DNA of 54,045 nucleotides, taken from positions 1 to 54,045 of the forward strand of contig CALLJS010000009.1 in NCBI GenBank assembly GCA_938050045.1, written 5' to 3'. The notes under the pieces are model-generated. The model did not search any database. It saw nothing but the letters and a program-made list of their open reading frames with translations, and had not been told where the DNA came from. Every line of letters begins with the position of its first letter. Position 1 is the first letter of the stretch. Below are positions 34,682 through 42,999 of the stretch, piece after piece. A program made the translations under genes and the position numbers. This stretch comes from an uncultured Sphingomonadaceae bacterium (GTDB lineage Bacteria; Pseudomonadota; Alphaproteobacteria; Sphingomonadales; Sphingomonadaceae).

Positions 34682-35218
34682 ATGCTTGCGAAAAAAAAGC
34701 CGCTATTTTTGTTGGTAGGGCCTGCATTTCTGATAGCTCAAAATATGGTTGCTCAAGCAGCATCGAATAATGAGCATCCTGTAATTCTTGAAGATTTAAT
34801 CAATTGTGGCACCATTATAAAGGATAAAGACAGGCTAGCATGCTATGATAAAAATATTAGCACCTTTCAAAGCGCGGCGGAACAAGGAGAAATCATAGTC
34901 GAAGATAAGGAAGTGATTCTCAAATCTCGCGAAGAAGTATTTGGTTTAAAGTCAGCAGATACCCGCTTATTTAACGGCGATAATGATGCTAGCCTCAAAG
35001 CAATAAATTCAACTATCAAATCGGCTAAACAACTGAAAACTAGAAAATGGATATTCTATCTGGAAAACGGATCTATATGGCAACAAATTGAAATCAAACG
35101 CCTAAGATCTGGTGGGCCAAAGGGAGGGGTCAATATCCTCATAAAAAAATCTGGCTTTGGTGGTTTCATAGCGAAGATTGACGGTCAGCGACCTTTTCGT
35201 GTCAAACGGCTCAAATAA
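34682..35218 (+). CDS. Exported protein of unknown function
   Basis: A 178-residue protein with a signal peptide (about 1-24, ending MVAQAA). The mature N-terminus has CGTIIKDKDRLACYDK, a short Cys-Asp-Arg-Leu-Ala-Cys-Tyr-Asp block that I associate with small exported proteins of proteobacteria in which the two Cys may form a disulphide. The C-terminal part is a small beta domain (KWIFYLENGSIWQQIEIKRL, GFIAKIDGQRPFRVKRL). ATG 34682 is chosen, with GAGGAAGG ahead. The role is unknown. The preceding 275 bases hold no gene. Confidence 0.75.
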   Translation: MLAKKKPLFLLVGPAFLIAQNMVAQAASNNEHPVILEDLINCGTIIKDKDRLACYDKNISTFQSAAEQGEIIVEDKEVILKSREEVFGLKSADTRLFNGDNDASLKAINSTIKSAKQLKTRKWIFYLENGSIWQQIEIKRLRSGGPKGGVNILIKKSGFGGFIAKIDGQRPFRVKRLK

Positions 35219-35227
35219 AATCTCTTA

Positions 35228-35401
35228 AACATCTGTTTTATTGTTAAAATAACTCACTTTTTTGACCATAAATGACTGGCTCAATCATTCGCCAGATTAT
35301 CCTTTCTATATATAAAGCACCAAGGCTGGGCTAAAATTCCTCATTTAGATCATTGAAGATTCGCACCAGATAAAATTTATATAGCCCGCCCGAGCGCCGC
35401 T
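35228..35401 (+). pseudogene. Decayed duplicate of the RcnB gene's 5' region
   Basis: This stretch aligns with 35527-35703, the upstream region and first codons of the RcnB-family gene: blocks such as CAGATTAT, AAATTCCTCATTT, AATTTATATAGCC and GCGCCGCT occur in the same order and near-equal spacing. In this copy the ATG has become CCA, and the following sequence is unrelated to RcnB and ends at a stop near 35516. It is therefore a dead 5' fragment of a paralogue. It explains most of the gene-free stretch 35219-35667; I see nothing else in that stretch. Confidence 0.6.
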
Positions 35402-35667
35402 TTTTATGCGGTCTATGATGCGCCCGATGCACAATATGAACGATCCCGAGCGCGAGATGATGAAATATTAACCAATGCTGATAGAATCATGGTTAAAATT
35501 TATGCAATGTCCTGAATTAAGGGATTAATCGCTGTTTTGTTCATAAAAATAGCGTATTAGCTGAATATTTATGGCTTATTCAGCTATTAGTCAGATTATC
35601 TCCCTTAGATATAAATCAACATTAGGGCCGCTTTGAAATTCCTCATTTGGCTCATTAAGGATTGGTC

Positions 35668-36702
35668 ATGAATAGAATTTATATAGCCAGCCTGATCGCC
35701 GCTCTTAGCATCGCTCCGGTCACTGCAAATGCTACTACCATGGATGCTGCAGCTAAAGTGCAGACATCAGCGTCGCATACTCTTTTGAATAATAGTTCGC
35801 ATATCGCCATCAATCAAATGTTGGATGATCGTTCTTTCCAGAGCCGTTCTGACAATAGAGGACAGCGGGCGCGCGGACAGCGGGCGCGCGGCAATCAGGG
35901 TTTTCGCAGAAATGCCAGAAATACCAGAAATAATCGCGACCCAGCTCGAAATGGACAGGCCCGCAATGAACAGGCCCGCAATGAACAGGCCCGAGGTGAT
36001 GCGGTGCAGCGCGAACAAGCACGCCAAGAACGCCGCCAAAATGATAGGCAGGCTAATGATAGGCAGGCTAATGATAGGCTGCGCGTAAGACAAGATCCCC
36101 GCGATGTGCGTCAAGATCAGCGTAATTTAAGAAATCAACGCACAGAGTCGCGTAACGCACGCCAAGATAATAGGCAGGCTAATATAAGACAAGAAAGGCG
36201 CGGTAACATTCGCAATGATCGCGGTTTGCACCACAACCGTAATGTAAGAAACAATCGCGGTTTGCACCACAAGCATAATGTAAGAAAAAAGCCCATTTTC
36301 TTTAAGAATAGCGGCTTTTTCAAGCGCGGTTTCGGCATCAACCGACGTTATAATGGCAATAATCAATATTATTATAATGGCCGCTATCACAATCGTTGGA
36401 GAAATGATTGGAGACGTTCCAACCGCTATAATTTCCGTTCCTACCGCAAACGCAATCGTAGCATCTTTAGCATAGGTTTCTATTCTTCACCATTTCGTTC
36501 GCATCGCTATACAAAGTTCGGCATTGGCGGGTTTTTAGGATCAGCTTTCTTCCACAGCAATTATTGGATTTCGAACCCATCTTATTATCGCTTGCCGCCT
36601 GCTTATGGTGCCTATAGATGGGTAAGATATTATAATGATGTATATTTAGTGGATATTAGAGACGGCTATATCGCCGATGTCGAATATGGTTTCTTTTACT
36701 AA
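35668..36702 (+). CDS. RcnB family exported protein, Arg/Asn-rich
   Basis: A 344-residue envelope protein. Residues 1-22 form a signal peptide (ending ANA). Residues about 60-260 are dominated by Arg, Asn, Gln and His with short repeats (RNEQA, RQAND, GLHHNRNVRNN). The end (LPPAYGAYRWVRYYNDVYLVD then RDGYIADVEYGFFY) is the RcnB domain, named after the periplasmic nickel/cobalt homeostasis protein. The usual length is 100-250, so the basic middle is an expansion. ATG 35668 is the start. A strongly basic, repeat-rich secreted region suggests binding to anionic envelope or nucleic acid, or metals through His; this is inference. Confidence 0.85.
   Translation: MNRIYIASLIAALSIAPVTANATTMDAAAKVQTSASHTLLNNSSHIAINQMLDDRSFQSRSDNRGQRARGQRARGNQGFRRNARNTRNNRDPARNGQARNEQARNEQARGDAVQREQARQERRQNDRQANDRQANDRLRVRQDPRDVRQDQRNLRNQRTESRNARQDNRQANIRQERRGNIRNDRGLHHNRNVRNNRGLHHKHNVRKKPIFFKNSGFFKRGFGINRRYNGNNQYYYNGRYHNRWRNDWRRSNRYNFRSYRKRNRSIFSIGFYSSPFRSHRYTKFGIGGFLGSAFFHSNYWISNPSYYRLPPAYGAYRWVRYYNDVYLVDIRDGYIADVEYGFFY
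35860..36072 (+). repeat. Clusters of 15-bp tandem repeats in the RcnB-family gene
   Basis: Three separate perfect pairs of 15-base units are seen: 35860-35889 (GGACAGCGGGCGCGC), 35956-35985 (CAGGCCCGCAATGAA, with a partial third), and 36043-36072 (GATAGGCAGGCTAAT, with a partial third). All keep the frame and encode basic/Asn/Gln-rich pentapeptides. Longer imperfect repeats of GLHHNRNV lie around 36215-36280. Confidence 0.9.
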
Positions 36703-36722
36703 ATGATGCAAAAATTAAAGTA

Positions 36723-36755
36723 AGGGCTAAGATAGTTTCTTGGCCCTTTTTCTTT
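36723..36755 (+). terminator. Rho-independent terminator after the RcnB-family gene
   Basis: A 10-bp stem (36723-36732 with 36738-36747, one G-T pair) with a 5-base loop and a T-rich tail TTTTTCTTT. It begins 21 bases after the stop codon. Confidence 0.85.
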
Positions 36756-36891
36756 GGGACTTTTTACCTCTCTGATCGCGCGATGAAAGCATAGATTCTG
36801 CCTTGTAAATTCCAACAAGACAAGCCACTATGAACGCGCCTAATGTTAGCAAGGCATTAGGATGGAAGCCATTAGGATAGGAAAATAGTCT

Positions 36892-38184
36892 ATGAAATTT
36901 TTGAACATAAAGCATTTGTGCGCCTATATAATTGCATCTTCCTATATCAGCGCCCAGCCATTATATGCCCAAACCACCCTTATTTATGGCGGCAATGTCA
37001 TCATAGATGCACAGCAAGGCAGCATAGGCCCAGCGATCATCACCGTTGAAAATGGCCGCATCATCAATATTACCAAAGGCGCGGTAAAGCCCAATATTGA
37101 TGCCGATATTGTGGTCGACCTATCCGATAAAACGATCTTGCCTGGCCTTATTGATGCGCATACCCATTTATCAGGCGACCCTGGCGGTGATTATTGGCGG
37201 CAAGCGGTTGACCCAGACGAGTGGAGCACCATTATCGCTGCAAAAAATGCCGCAATCACTGTCCGCAGCGGATTTACCACGGTGCGCGATGTCGGTTCAT
37301 CAGCGCAAGTGATGCAATCGATAAGGCGCGGCACAGCAAGCGGAATCATCCAAGGGCCGCATATTCAAACGGGCGGCAATAGCATTGCCATTATCGGTGG
37401 TCATGCCGATGTCAGCGGATTTCGCCCGCATATCAATGAAGCCCTAGCGACGGGATTCACCTGTACGGGCGTTACCGAGTGCGCAGCGCGCGTTCGCAAA
37501 GCCTCTAAAAATGGATCAGACCTTATCAAAATCACCGCAACGGGCGGGGTATTATCCCAACAAGCGCGCGGTCTCGACCAACATTTCACCAATGCCGAAA
37601 TGAAATCCATCGTCGATACAGCCCATAGCCTTGGCATGAAAGTCGCAGCCCATGCCCATGGCCCGCGCGGCATAGAGGGCGCGGCCAATGCGGGCATCGA
37701 TTCCATCGAACATTGCACCTTTGCCGATGATAAATCCATTGCCGCTATGAAAGCCAATGGAACAGCCTGCGTTCCCACATTATTGGCCTTTGTCGGTATC
37801 AAAGAAGGTTTGGGAAAGGGCGTTTACACGGCACCCGTCGAGGCAAAAATCCGCCAGACATTAGACAGCCTTGGCAAAGCGCCAACCGCCATGCGCAAAG
37901 CGGGCGTTGATATTGTGTTTGGTACCGATAGCGGCGTTACCGCGCATGGCCGCAATGCCGAAGAATTTGCATTAATGGTCGAATATATCGGCATGACCCC
38001 GCGCGAGGCATTATCAAGCGCAACTATCGGCGGCGCCAAATTAATGGGCTTAGAAAATGAAATAGGCCGATTGAAGGTTGGTTTTGTAGCGGATATTATC
38101 GCCGTTGATGGCGACCCATTGCGCAACATAAAAATATTAGAAAAAGTTGATTGGGTGATGGCCCGTGGCCGCATCATCAAATAA
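36892..38184 (+). CDS. Exported metal-dependent amidohydrolase (imidazolonepropionase-like)
   Basis: A 430-residue amidohydrolase with a signal peptide (about 1-28). Metal ligands are visible: LIDAHTHL (HxH), the likely carboxylated Lys in DLIKITATGG, His in KVAAHAHGP and SIEHCTF, and the Asp in VFGTDSG. This set matches the subgroup that includes Xaa-Pro or Xaa-Arg dipeptidases in the periplasm. The real substrate may be a dipeptide or N-acyl amino acid. It is followed 30 bases later by a 2-oxoglutarate oxygenase and a GST in the same direction, perhaps one operon. Confidence 0.88.
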   Translation: MKFLNIKHLCAYIIASSYISAQPLYAQTTLIYGGNVIIDAQQGSIGPAIITVENGRIINITKGAVKPNIDADIVVDLSDKTILPGLIDAHTHLSGDPGGDYWRQAVDPDEWSTIIAAKNAAITVRSGFTTVRDVGSSAQVMQSIRRGTASGIIQGPHIQTGGNSIAIIGGHADVSGFRPHINEALATGFTCTGVTECAARVRKASKNGSDLIKITATGGVLSQQARGLDQHFTNAEMKSIVDTAHSLGMKVAAHAHGPRGIEGAANAGIDSIEHCTFADDKSIAAMKANGTACVPTLLAFVGIKEGLGKGVYTAPVEAKIRQTLDSLGKAPTAMRKAGVDIVFGTDSGVTAHGRNAEEFALMVEYIGMTPREALSSATIGGAKLMGLENEIGRLKVGFVADIIAVDGDPLRNIKILEKVDWVMARGRIIK

Positions 38185-38214
38185 TGAACACCCAATAATA
38201 TCAAAGAGTATAAT

Positions 38215-38883
38215 ATGATTGATCCTCATAATAACCCTAAAACACTAGCAAAAATTGGATCGGTGATTACCAAAAATCTAGACCGCAACAAACGGGTGCA
38301 AAAAATACCCAATGAGCATTTACAAATATATGTCTATCAAAATTTCCTAAGCGCAGAAGAACGCGCGCAATTAATTGCATTAATCGATGTCAATGCGAAA
38401 CCATCAACCCTCTATGCTGGCACCGAATTAGAGGATTTCCGTACCAGCTTTAGCTGTGATCTTGACCCTCATCACCCCCATGTCACGCGCGTTGATAAGA
38501 AAATCTCCAGCCTGTTGGGCGTGCGGCCAGGCTATAGCGAGATTATCCAAGGACAGCGCTATGATGTCGGACAGCAATTCAAAGAGCATCATGATTTTTT
38601 CCACACAACAGAGGATTATTGGCAGCACGAACGCACCAATGGCGGCCAAAGAAGCTGGACGGCTATGGTCTATCTAAACGATGATTTAGAAGGCGGGACC
38701 ACCGAATTTTTCAAAGCCAAAGTAGGCGTTCGCCCTTTGGCTGGCATGCTCGTCGCCTGGAATAATATGCAGCCCGATGGAGCGCAAAATAATTTCAGCC
38801 TCCACGCAGGCAAGCCCGTTAGCAAAGGGCGCAAATATATTATCACCAAATGGTTTCGCCAAAATAAATGGGCTCAGCGATAG
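38215..38883 (+). CDS. 2-oxoglutarate/Fe(II)-dependent prolyl 4-hydroxylase-like oxygenase
   Basis: A 222-residue oxygenase with the P4Hc fold. Iron ligands are the HxD in KEHHDFF and the distal His in NFSLHAGKPV, and the 2-oxoglutarate-binding basic residue is in KGRKYIITKWFRQ. WTAMVYLNDDLEGGTTEF is the core strand typical of the family. Bacterial members hydroxylate prolines in proteins such as EF-Tu or free substrates; which applies here is unknown. It lies between the amidohydrolase and a GST. Confidence 0.9.
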   Translation: MIDPHNNPKTLAKIGSVITKNLDRNKRVQKIPNEHLQIYVYQNFLSAEERAQLIALIDVNAKPSTLYAGTELEDFRTSFSCDLDPHHPHVTRVDKKISSLLGVRPGYSEIIQGQRYDVGQQFKEHHDFFHTTEDYWQHERTNGGQRSWTAMVYLNDDLEGGTTEFFKAKVGVRPLAGMLVAWNNMQPDGAQNNFSLHAGKPVSKGRKYIITKWFRQNKWAQR

Positions 38884-38917
38884 AAAATTTAAGAATGAAA
38901 TTAGAGGAAAGTTACAA

Positions 38918-39571
38918 ATGGAAGTAGCCCAAAATCGCCCAATGACGACCCTCTATCATATGCCGCTGACCTGTTCATTGGCGGTGCGCATCGCCGCCGA
39001 TTATGGGGGCATTGCGCTGAATATCATTCATGCCGACACGCTAAGCCGCCGCGATTATAAAGCCATTAATCCATTGGGGTTAATATGCTCGCTAAGGACC
39101 CCCGATGGCGAAATTATCACCGAAACCAGCGCCGCGCTTATGTGGGTGCAATCGCAATCGGCCGATAATGACTTTCGCCGCGAACCACAGGATGCGGATT
39201 ATTATCAGCTCCTACGTTGGATAGCTTTTGTCGCGACGGAGATTCATAAACAAATTTACCGCATGGTGTTTTATGACGAATTAGACGATGCCAGCAAAGA
39301 CAATATCCGCGCCCTAGCCCCTGCACGTTTTGGGTTGCTCGACAATCATTTAGCGCAGCGCAAATTTCTGCTCGGCGATCATTTCAGCGCCGCCGATGCT
39401 TATCTGTTTTGGGCGACGCGCCTTGCCGAACGCGCAAGGGTCGATCTCACCCCTTACCAACATCTGAATGCCTATGCGCAGCGCGTCCAAGCTATCCCTG
39501 CCATTGGCAAAACCTTCAGCGATGATTGGGAGCGAAAGCAGGCAGAAATGCAGAAACAAACGGCGCGATGA
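38918..39571 (+). CDS. Glutathione S-transferase family protein
   Basis: A 217-residue GST. The thioredoxin-like N-domain begins MTTLYHMPLTCSLAVRIAAD, with the conserved cis-Pro region replaced by a shorter LICSLRTPDGEIITETSAAL segment that holds the Glu-Thr-Ser glutathione-binding trio. The helical C-domain ends with FSAADAYLFWATRLAERA. ATG 38918 follows GAGGAAAG; the frame extends upstream inside the oxygenase gene but is not coding there. It resembles GstA/GstB-type proteins; the substrate is unknown. Confidence 0.87.
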   Translation: MEVAQNRPMTTLYHMPLTCSLAVRIAADYGGIALNIIHADTLSRRDYKAINPLGLICSLRTPDGEIITETSAALMWVQSQSADNDFRREPQDADYYQLLRWIAFVATEIHKQIYRMVFYDELDDASKDNIRALAPARFGLLDNHLAQRKFLLGDHFSAADAYLFWATRLAERARVDLTPYQHLNAYAQRVQAIPAIGKTFSDDWERKQAEMQKQTAR

Positions 39572-39582
39572 ACCGGCCCACC

Positions 39583-39618
39583 GTTACGCAAATAAAACAC
39601 GTCACGCAAATAAAACAC
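39583..39618 (+). repeat. 18-bp tandem repeat
   Basis: ACGCAAATAAAACAC is present at 39586-39600 and again at 39604-39618, each preceded by GTT/GTC, an 18-base period. It stands between the GST gene and the palindromic element that follows. Confidence 0.85.
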
Positions 39619-39707
39619 CGTCATTGCGAAAAACAAAATGACGAAGCAACCTATGACAATTACCGCGCATCATGCTTTAGAGTGCTGCGCTTCGCTCGCA
39701 ATGATAA
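39619..39707. repeat. Dispersed-type palindromic element
   Basis: The 89-base segment begins CGTCATTGCGA and ends TCGCAATGATA, so its ends are inverted copies, and its interior contains GACGAAGCAA and GCGCTTCGCTCGC. This matches the general pattern of CGTCATTGCGAGCGAAGCGAAGCAAT-type repeats that are scattered in many bacterial genomes. The central part is degraded. It lies between the GST and argE genes; the rest of 39572-39816 shows no gene. Confidence 0.6.
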
Positions 39708-39816
39708 ATTGTGGGGCCATAATGATATACAGAAATATAATATGTAAGAAATAAATGGCAAGCGCAGAGCAAATTATCACCTTTCCATAACGCCAATAAG
39801 CTCCTAATATCGCTGC

Positions 39817-41016
39817 ATGAACGCATCGTCACAAAATAGCGACATTTTGTCGCACGCACTCGACATATTATCGACGCTCATCGCTTTCGACACGACATCG
39901 CGGCATAGTAATTTAGAGCTGATAAAATGGGTCGAGGACTATCTATTGTCGTATGGCGTGGCATCGCAGCGCGTCCCCAATACCGCAGGAAATAAGGCCA
40001 ATTTATTCGCCAGTATCGGCGCATCGGACATACCATCGCAGATAAAAGGCGGTGTCATCCTCTCGGGGCATAGCGATGTTGTGCCTATTGATGGGCAGGA
40101 TTGGAGCAGCGATCCTTTCACGCTAACCAGCGGCCAACATCAAGGCCAAGACGCGCTCTATGCGCGCGGTACATGCGATATGAAGGGTTTTATCGCGCTG
40201 GCTTTGGCCGCCGTTCCGCGCTTTGCATCTTGCGCCAAACCGGTGCATCTTGCGATCAGTTATGACGAAGAAATTGGCTGCCAAGGTGCTCCTGCAATGA
40301 TTGCGCGAATGGCGCAAAATATCGCCACTCCGCGCGCGGCTATCATTGGTGAGCCGAGCATGATGAAGGTGATTAATGGGCATAAGGGCATATCGCTTTA
40401 TGAGGTCGAAGTGAGCGGCCATGAAGCGCATAGCAGCCTGACGCATCTGGGTATTTCAGCCAATATGGTCGCGGTCGAATTAATGTATGAACTTGCTGAA
40501 TTAGCTCGCAAATTATGGGAAGAGGCCGATCCAAAATCACCGTTTGTGCCGCCGCATGCGACGCTAACTATTGGTGAAATTCATGGTGGAACGGCCTCGA
40601 ATATTCTTGCTAAAAAATGCAAATTTATCTTTGATTTGCGCTGTCCTCCTGGCCAAAATGCGCAAGAGATTATCGCACCCTTCAAGGCCAAAATCGATGC
40701 TCTCAATAGCGAAATTGGTACAGCATTTGAAGGAGCTGGCGTCACAATGACACTCCACAGCAATGCGCCTGCTCTGGCCCCAACAGCAGGCGCCGATGTA
40801 GAGAATTTCGTGCGCGCTTTAACGGGCGATAATGGCGATAATGGCGTGGTTTCTTATGCTACCGAAGGCGGACAATTTGCCGCTGCGGGCTTCCCAACGG
40901 TGATATGCGGCCCAGGCTCTATCGAGCAAGCGCATCAACCCAATGAATATATTTTGATGCGCGAAATGAAAAAAGGTGCGGCCTTTATGATGCGCCTCGC
41001 CGATGCTCTAAGATGA
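39817..41016 (+). CDS. argE: Acetylornithine deacetylase (M20 family)
   Basis: Removes the acetyl group from N-acetylornithine in arginine synthesis. The 399 residues show metal sites SGHSDVVP, ARGTCDMKG and the catalytic Glu-Glu in YDEEIGCQG, then GEPSMMKVINGHKG and the dimerisation insert. The DTTS near the start (LIAFDTTSRHSN) matches ArgE better than succinyl-diaminopimelate desuccinylase. No ribosome binding site is obvious at the ATG. Related M20 enzymes cannot be fully excluded. Confidence 0.87.
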   Translation: MNASSQNSDILSHALDILSTLIAFDTTSRHSNLELIKWVEDYLLSYGVASQRVPNTAGNKANLFASIGASDIPSQIKGGVILSGHSDVVPIDGQDWSSDPFTLTSGQHQGQDALYARGTCDMKGFIALALAAVPRFASCAKPVHLAISYDEEIGCQGAPAMIARMAQNIATPRAAIIGEPSMMKVINGHKGISLYEVEVSGHEAHSSLTHLGISANMVAVELMYELAELARKLWEEADPKSPFVPPHATLTIGEIHGGTASNILAKKCKFIFDLRCPPGQNAQEIIAPFKAKIDALNSEIGTAFEGAGVTMTLHSNAPALAPTAGADVENFVRALTGDNGDNGVVSYATEGGQFAAAGFPTVICGPGSIEQAHQPNEYILMREMKKGAAFMMRLADALR

Positions 41017-41065
41017 TTGGCAAATGGGCCTTTATAGGCTATCATCAAGCCATAAGGAGAGACAA

Positions 41066-42112
41066 TTGCCAGCCGTAAAAGCGGTCAAACCGCTCGACAT
41101 TTTTACCCGCGAACAATGGGATATGCTGACCAAAGTGTCTGGTTGGAGGGGCATGGCATTGATAGCGCATGCTTGGGCGAGCGTAATAATAATCGCGTGG
41201 GGCGGCGCAATTGTGTGGCAATGGAATTGGATAGCTGGGTTGATTGTCGCCCCGATCATCATCGCTTTATTGGGCGGGCGACAATTGGGATTGGCCATAT
41301 TGATGCATGACGCAGCGCATGGCGCATTGCACCCCAAGCGCAAGGTCAATAATTTTCTGGGTCAATGGCTTGCCGGCGATGCTACAGGGGCTGATTTGCA
41401 ATCTTATCGCGCCTATCATTTGATGCATCACCGCTTTACACAGCAAGAGGAAGACCCTGATCTGGGGCTATCTGCGCCCTTCCCAACCAGCCGTGCGAGC
41501 TTGCGGCGCAAAATTATCCGTGATTTAAGCGGACAAACATTTTTCAAACAACGCAGTTTTCAAATGAGCAATGGCTGGAGGGGATTGCTGGCGATGCGGC
41601 GCAATAAGCGCGATAAACGTGGTATGAGCAATAAGCGCGATACTAGCGCAGGCACGGTGTTTAACCAACAGAGCCGCAGCGGTGTTGCAGCACCTATCAC
41701 CACAATAGACGGCGCGATAGCAACCGCCAAAACAATGCTGCGATTTTTGTTAATTCAGGCAATCATTTTAACCCTCAGCCTAGCCACCGTGGGTTGGGTG
41801 CCATTCCTGTTTTGGATCATAGCCCTAGCAACGACTTTTCAGCTATTTTTACGCATCCGTAACATCGCTGAACATGCCTGCGCTCCTGTGGGAAGCGATG
41901 ATCCGTTCAGCCATGCCCGCACGACCAGAGCTAGCCTATTAGCCCGCGCAACCGTCGCTCCCTATTATGTCAATTATCATTGTGAACATCATTTATTCAT
42001 GGGCGTGCCATGCTATAATTTACCTCGGGCGCATGATATAGTGCGCCCGCATCATAATCGTATGAAGATTGAGGAAAATTATGCGTCTGTCATGCGCATC
42101 ATAACCCAATAG
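41066..42112 (+). CDS. Fatty acid desaturase family protein
   Basis: Membrane di-iron desaturase/hydroxylase. The three His boxes are HDAAH, HHRFTQ and HCEHHLF (plus the intermediate NIAEHA), with four hydrophobic segments. I place the start at TTG 41066 because AAGGAGAG lies just before it; the frame also opens at ATG 41024, but its residues read through this ribosome binding site. Between the second and third His boxes is a basic low-complexity insert with a 15-base repeat (41601-41615, 41628-41642). It may act on fatty acids or carotenoids; members of this family include both. It starts about 50 bases after argE. Confidence 0.88.
   Translation: MPAVKAVKPLDIFTREQWDMLTKVSGWRGMALIAHAWASVIIIAWGGAIVWQWNWIAGLIVAPIIIALLGGRQLGLAILMHDAAHGALHPKRKVNNFLGQWLAGDATGADLQSYRAYHLMHHRFTQQEEDPDLGLSAPFPTSRASLRRKIIRDLSGQTFFKQRSFQMSNGWRGLLAMRRNKRDKRGMSNKRDTSAGTVFNQQSRSGVAAPITTIDGAIATAKTMLRFLLIQAIILTLSLATVGWVPFLFWIIALATTFQLFLRIRNIAEHACAPVGSDDPFSHARTTRASLLARATVAPYYVNYHCEHHLFMGVPCYNLPRAHDIVRPHHNRMKIEENYASVMRIITQ
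41601..41642 (+). repeat. 15-bp direct repeat inside the desaturase gene
   Basis: GCAATAAGCGCGATA occurs at 41601-41615 and at 41628-41642, a 27-base period, and the frame is kept. It encodes the basic segment with two NKRD units. Confidence 0.85.
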
Positions 42113-42454
42113 TTACAGCGGCATGCGCAGCTTTAGCTTCAGCCCCAGCGGATTAAATGTACCGCGCATGGGCCATGAACTTGGCGTCAATTCAATCTCT
42201 GTTGTAAATGCGGGCAATGGCTCTGGTTTGGAGAGGATAGGCCGTTCTGCAATGCGATTATAGCTTAAACGAAAAATATCTTTAATGGGCTTCTGATCTT
42301 CGATCGATAATCTCGATTGCACAGTAGAAGGAACAATGATTTTGCTCTTTATCACTTGCTTTGGAGCATCGCCGCGCGCAACATTGGGCGTGGTAATGGG
42401 TGCGCTGCAAACCGATAGCGACAGACATATAATCAAAGGAGAGACAATAGCCAT
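42113..42454 (-). CDS. Small exported protein, possible lipoprotein
   Basis: A 113-residue protein with a hydrophobic start (MAIVSPLIICLSLSVCSAP). The LSVC may be a lipobox, which would make it a lipoprotein, though the residue before Cys is Val rather than Gly or Ala. The rest is basic and Pro-rich, ending in GLKLKLRMPL. I do not recognise a family. The GGAGG near the ATG is too close (one base), so the true start could be a nearby TTG. It converges on the desaturase gene, with stops adjacent. Confidence 0.6.
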   Translation of the reverse strand: MAIVSPLIICLSLSVCSAPITTPNVARGDAPKQVIKSKIIVPSTVQSRLSIEDQKPIKDIFRLSYNRIAERPILSKPEPLPAFTTEIELTPSSWPMRGTFNPLGLKLKLRMPL

Positions 42455-42504
42455 GCCTCCGCCTAGCGAAGATTATTTAATAATATACTAAAGCATTGGT
42501 GTAT

Positions 42505-42993
42505 TTATTTGGTTTCTAAAACCTTAAAGCGGCTAGCCGCACGATCTTTCACCGTATGTAGCGGATCAAAAACCTGCCCATTCATGGCCACATAGACCCC
42601 ATGCGACAGAAATTGCACCGCCGCCAACGCAAAACCAACGTTAAATTCTGCATCGCTATTGCGAAGGCGCGCAGGCTGCAAAGCACCCGTCAGGACAATA
42701 GTTTTGCCTTTAATTTGGGACAAGGCCCTGCCTGTATCAACCATCGTATCTGTGCCATGTGTCACCAATATCATGCTAGCATCGCTTGTTTGAACGGCAT
42801 TCAAAATAGTGTTGCGATCCGCATCGGTTAAATCCAAACTGTCCTTTCGCATAAGCTGTGTCACGCGGTGCGGCGCATAGACATTATTTTCGCGCAACAT
42901 ATCACTCAGCGTCGTAGGGCCGATTTGAAATTCGGATAAAGCATCAAAATAAACTTTATCAATCGTCCCGCCCGTGGTGAAAATATCAATCAT
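42505..42993 (-). CDS. Short asparaginase-like protein, N-terminal domain only
   Basis: A 162-residue protein that contains the first asparaginase domain only. Both active-site segments are present: TTGGTIDKVYF with the nucleophilic Thr, and VTHGTDTMVDT with the second Thr-Asp. The second domain (about 150 residues) of ordinary L-asparaginases is missing, but the reading frame ends cleanly in SRFKVLETK. Single-domain forms are known in proteobacteria and annotated as asparaginase domain proteins; whether they hydrolyse Asn is unclear. It starts six bases before the DUF262 gene's end on the same strand. Confidence 0.85.
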   Translation of the reverse strand: MIDIFTTGGTIDKVYFDALSEFQIGPTTLSDMLRENNVYAPHRVTQLMRKDSLDLTDADRNTILNAVQTSDASMILVTHGTDTMVDTGRALSQIKGKTIVLTGALQPARLRNSDAEFNVGFALAAVQFLSHGVYVAMNGQVFDPLHTVKDRAASRFKVLETK

Positions 42994-42999
42994 AAATAA

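Noticed and set aside
35860-36280. Possible CRISPR array
   Set aside because: The repeats are in-frame coding units of 15 bases without unique spacers of regular length.
36727-36915. 62-residue minus-strand frame with a plausible membrane segment
   Set aside because: Its end reads through the terminator of the RcnB-like gene, its start overlaps the amidohydrolase start, and no ribosome binding site precedes it.
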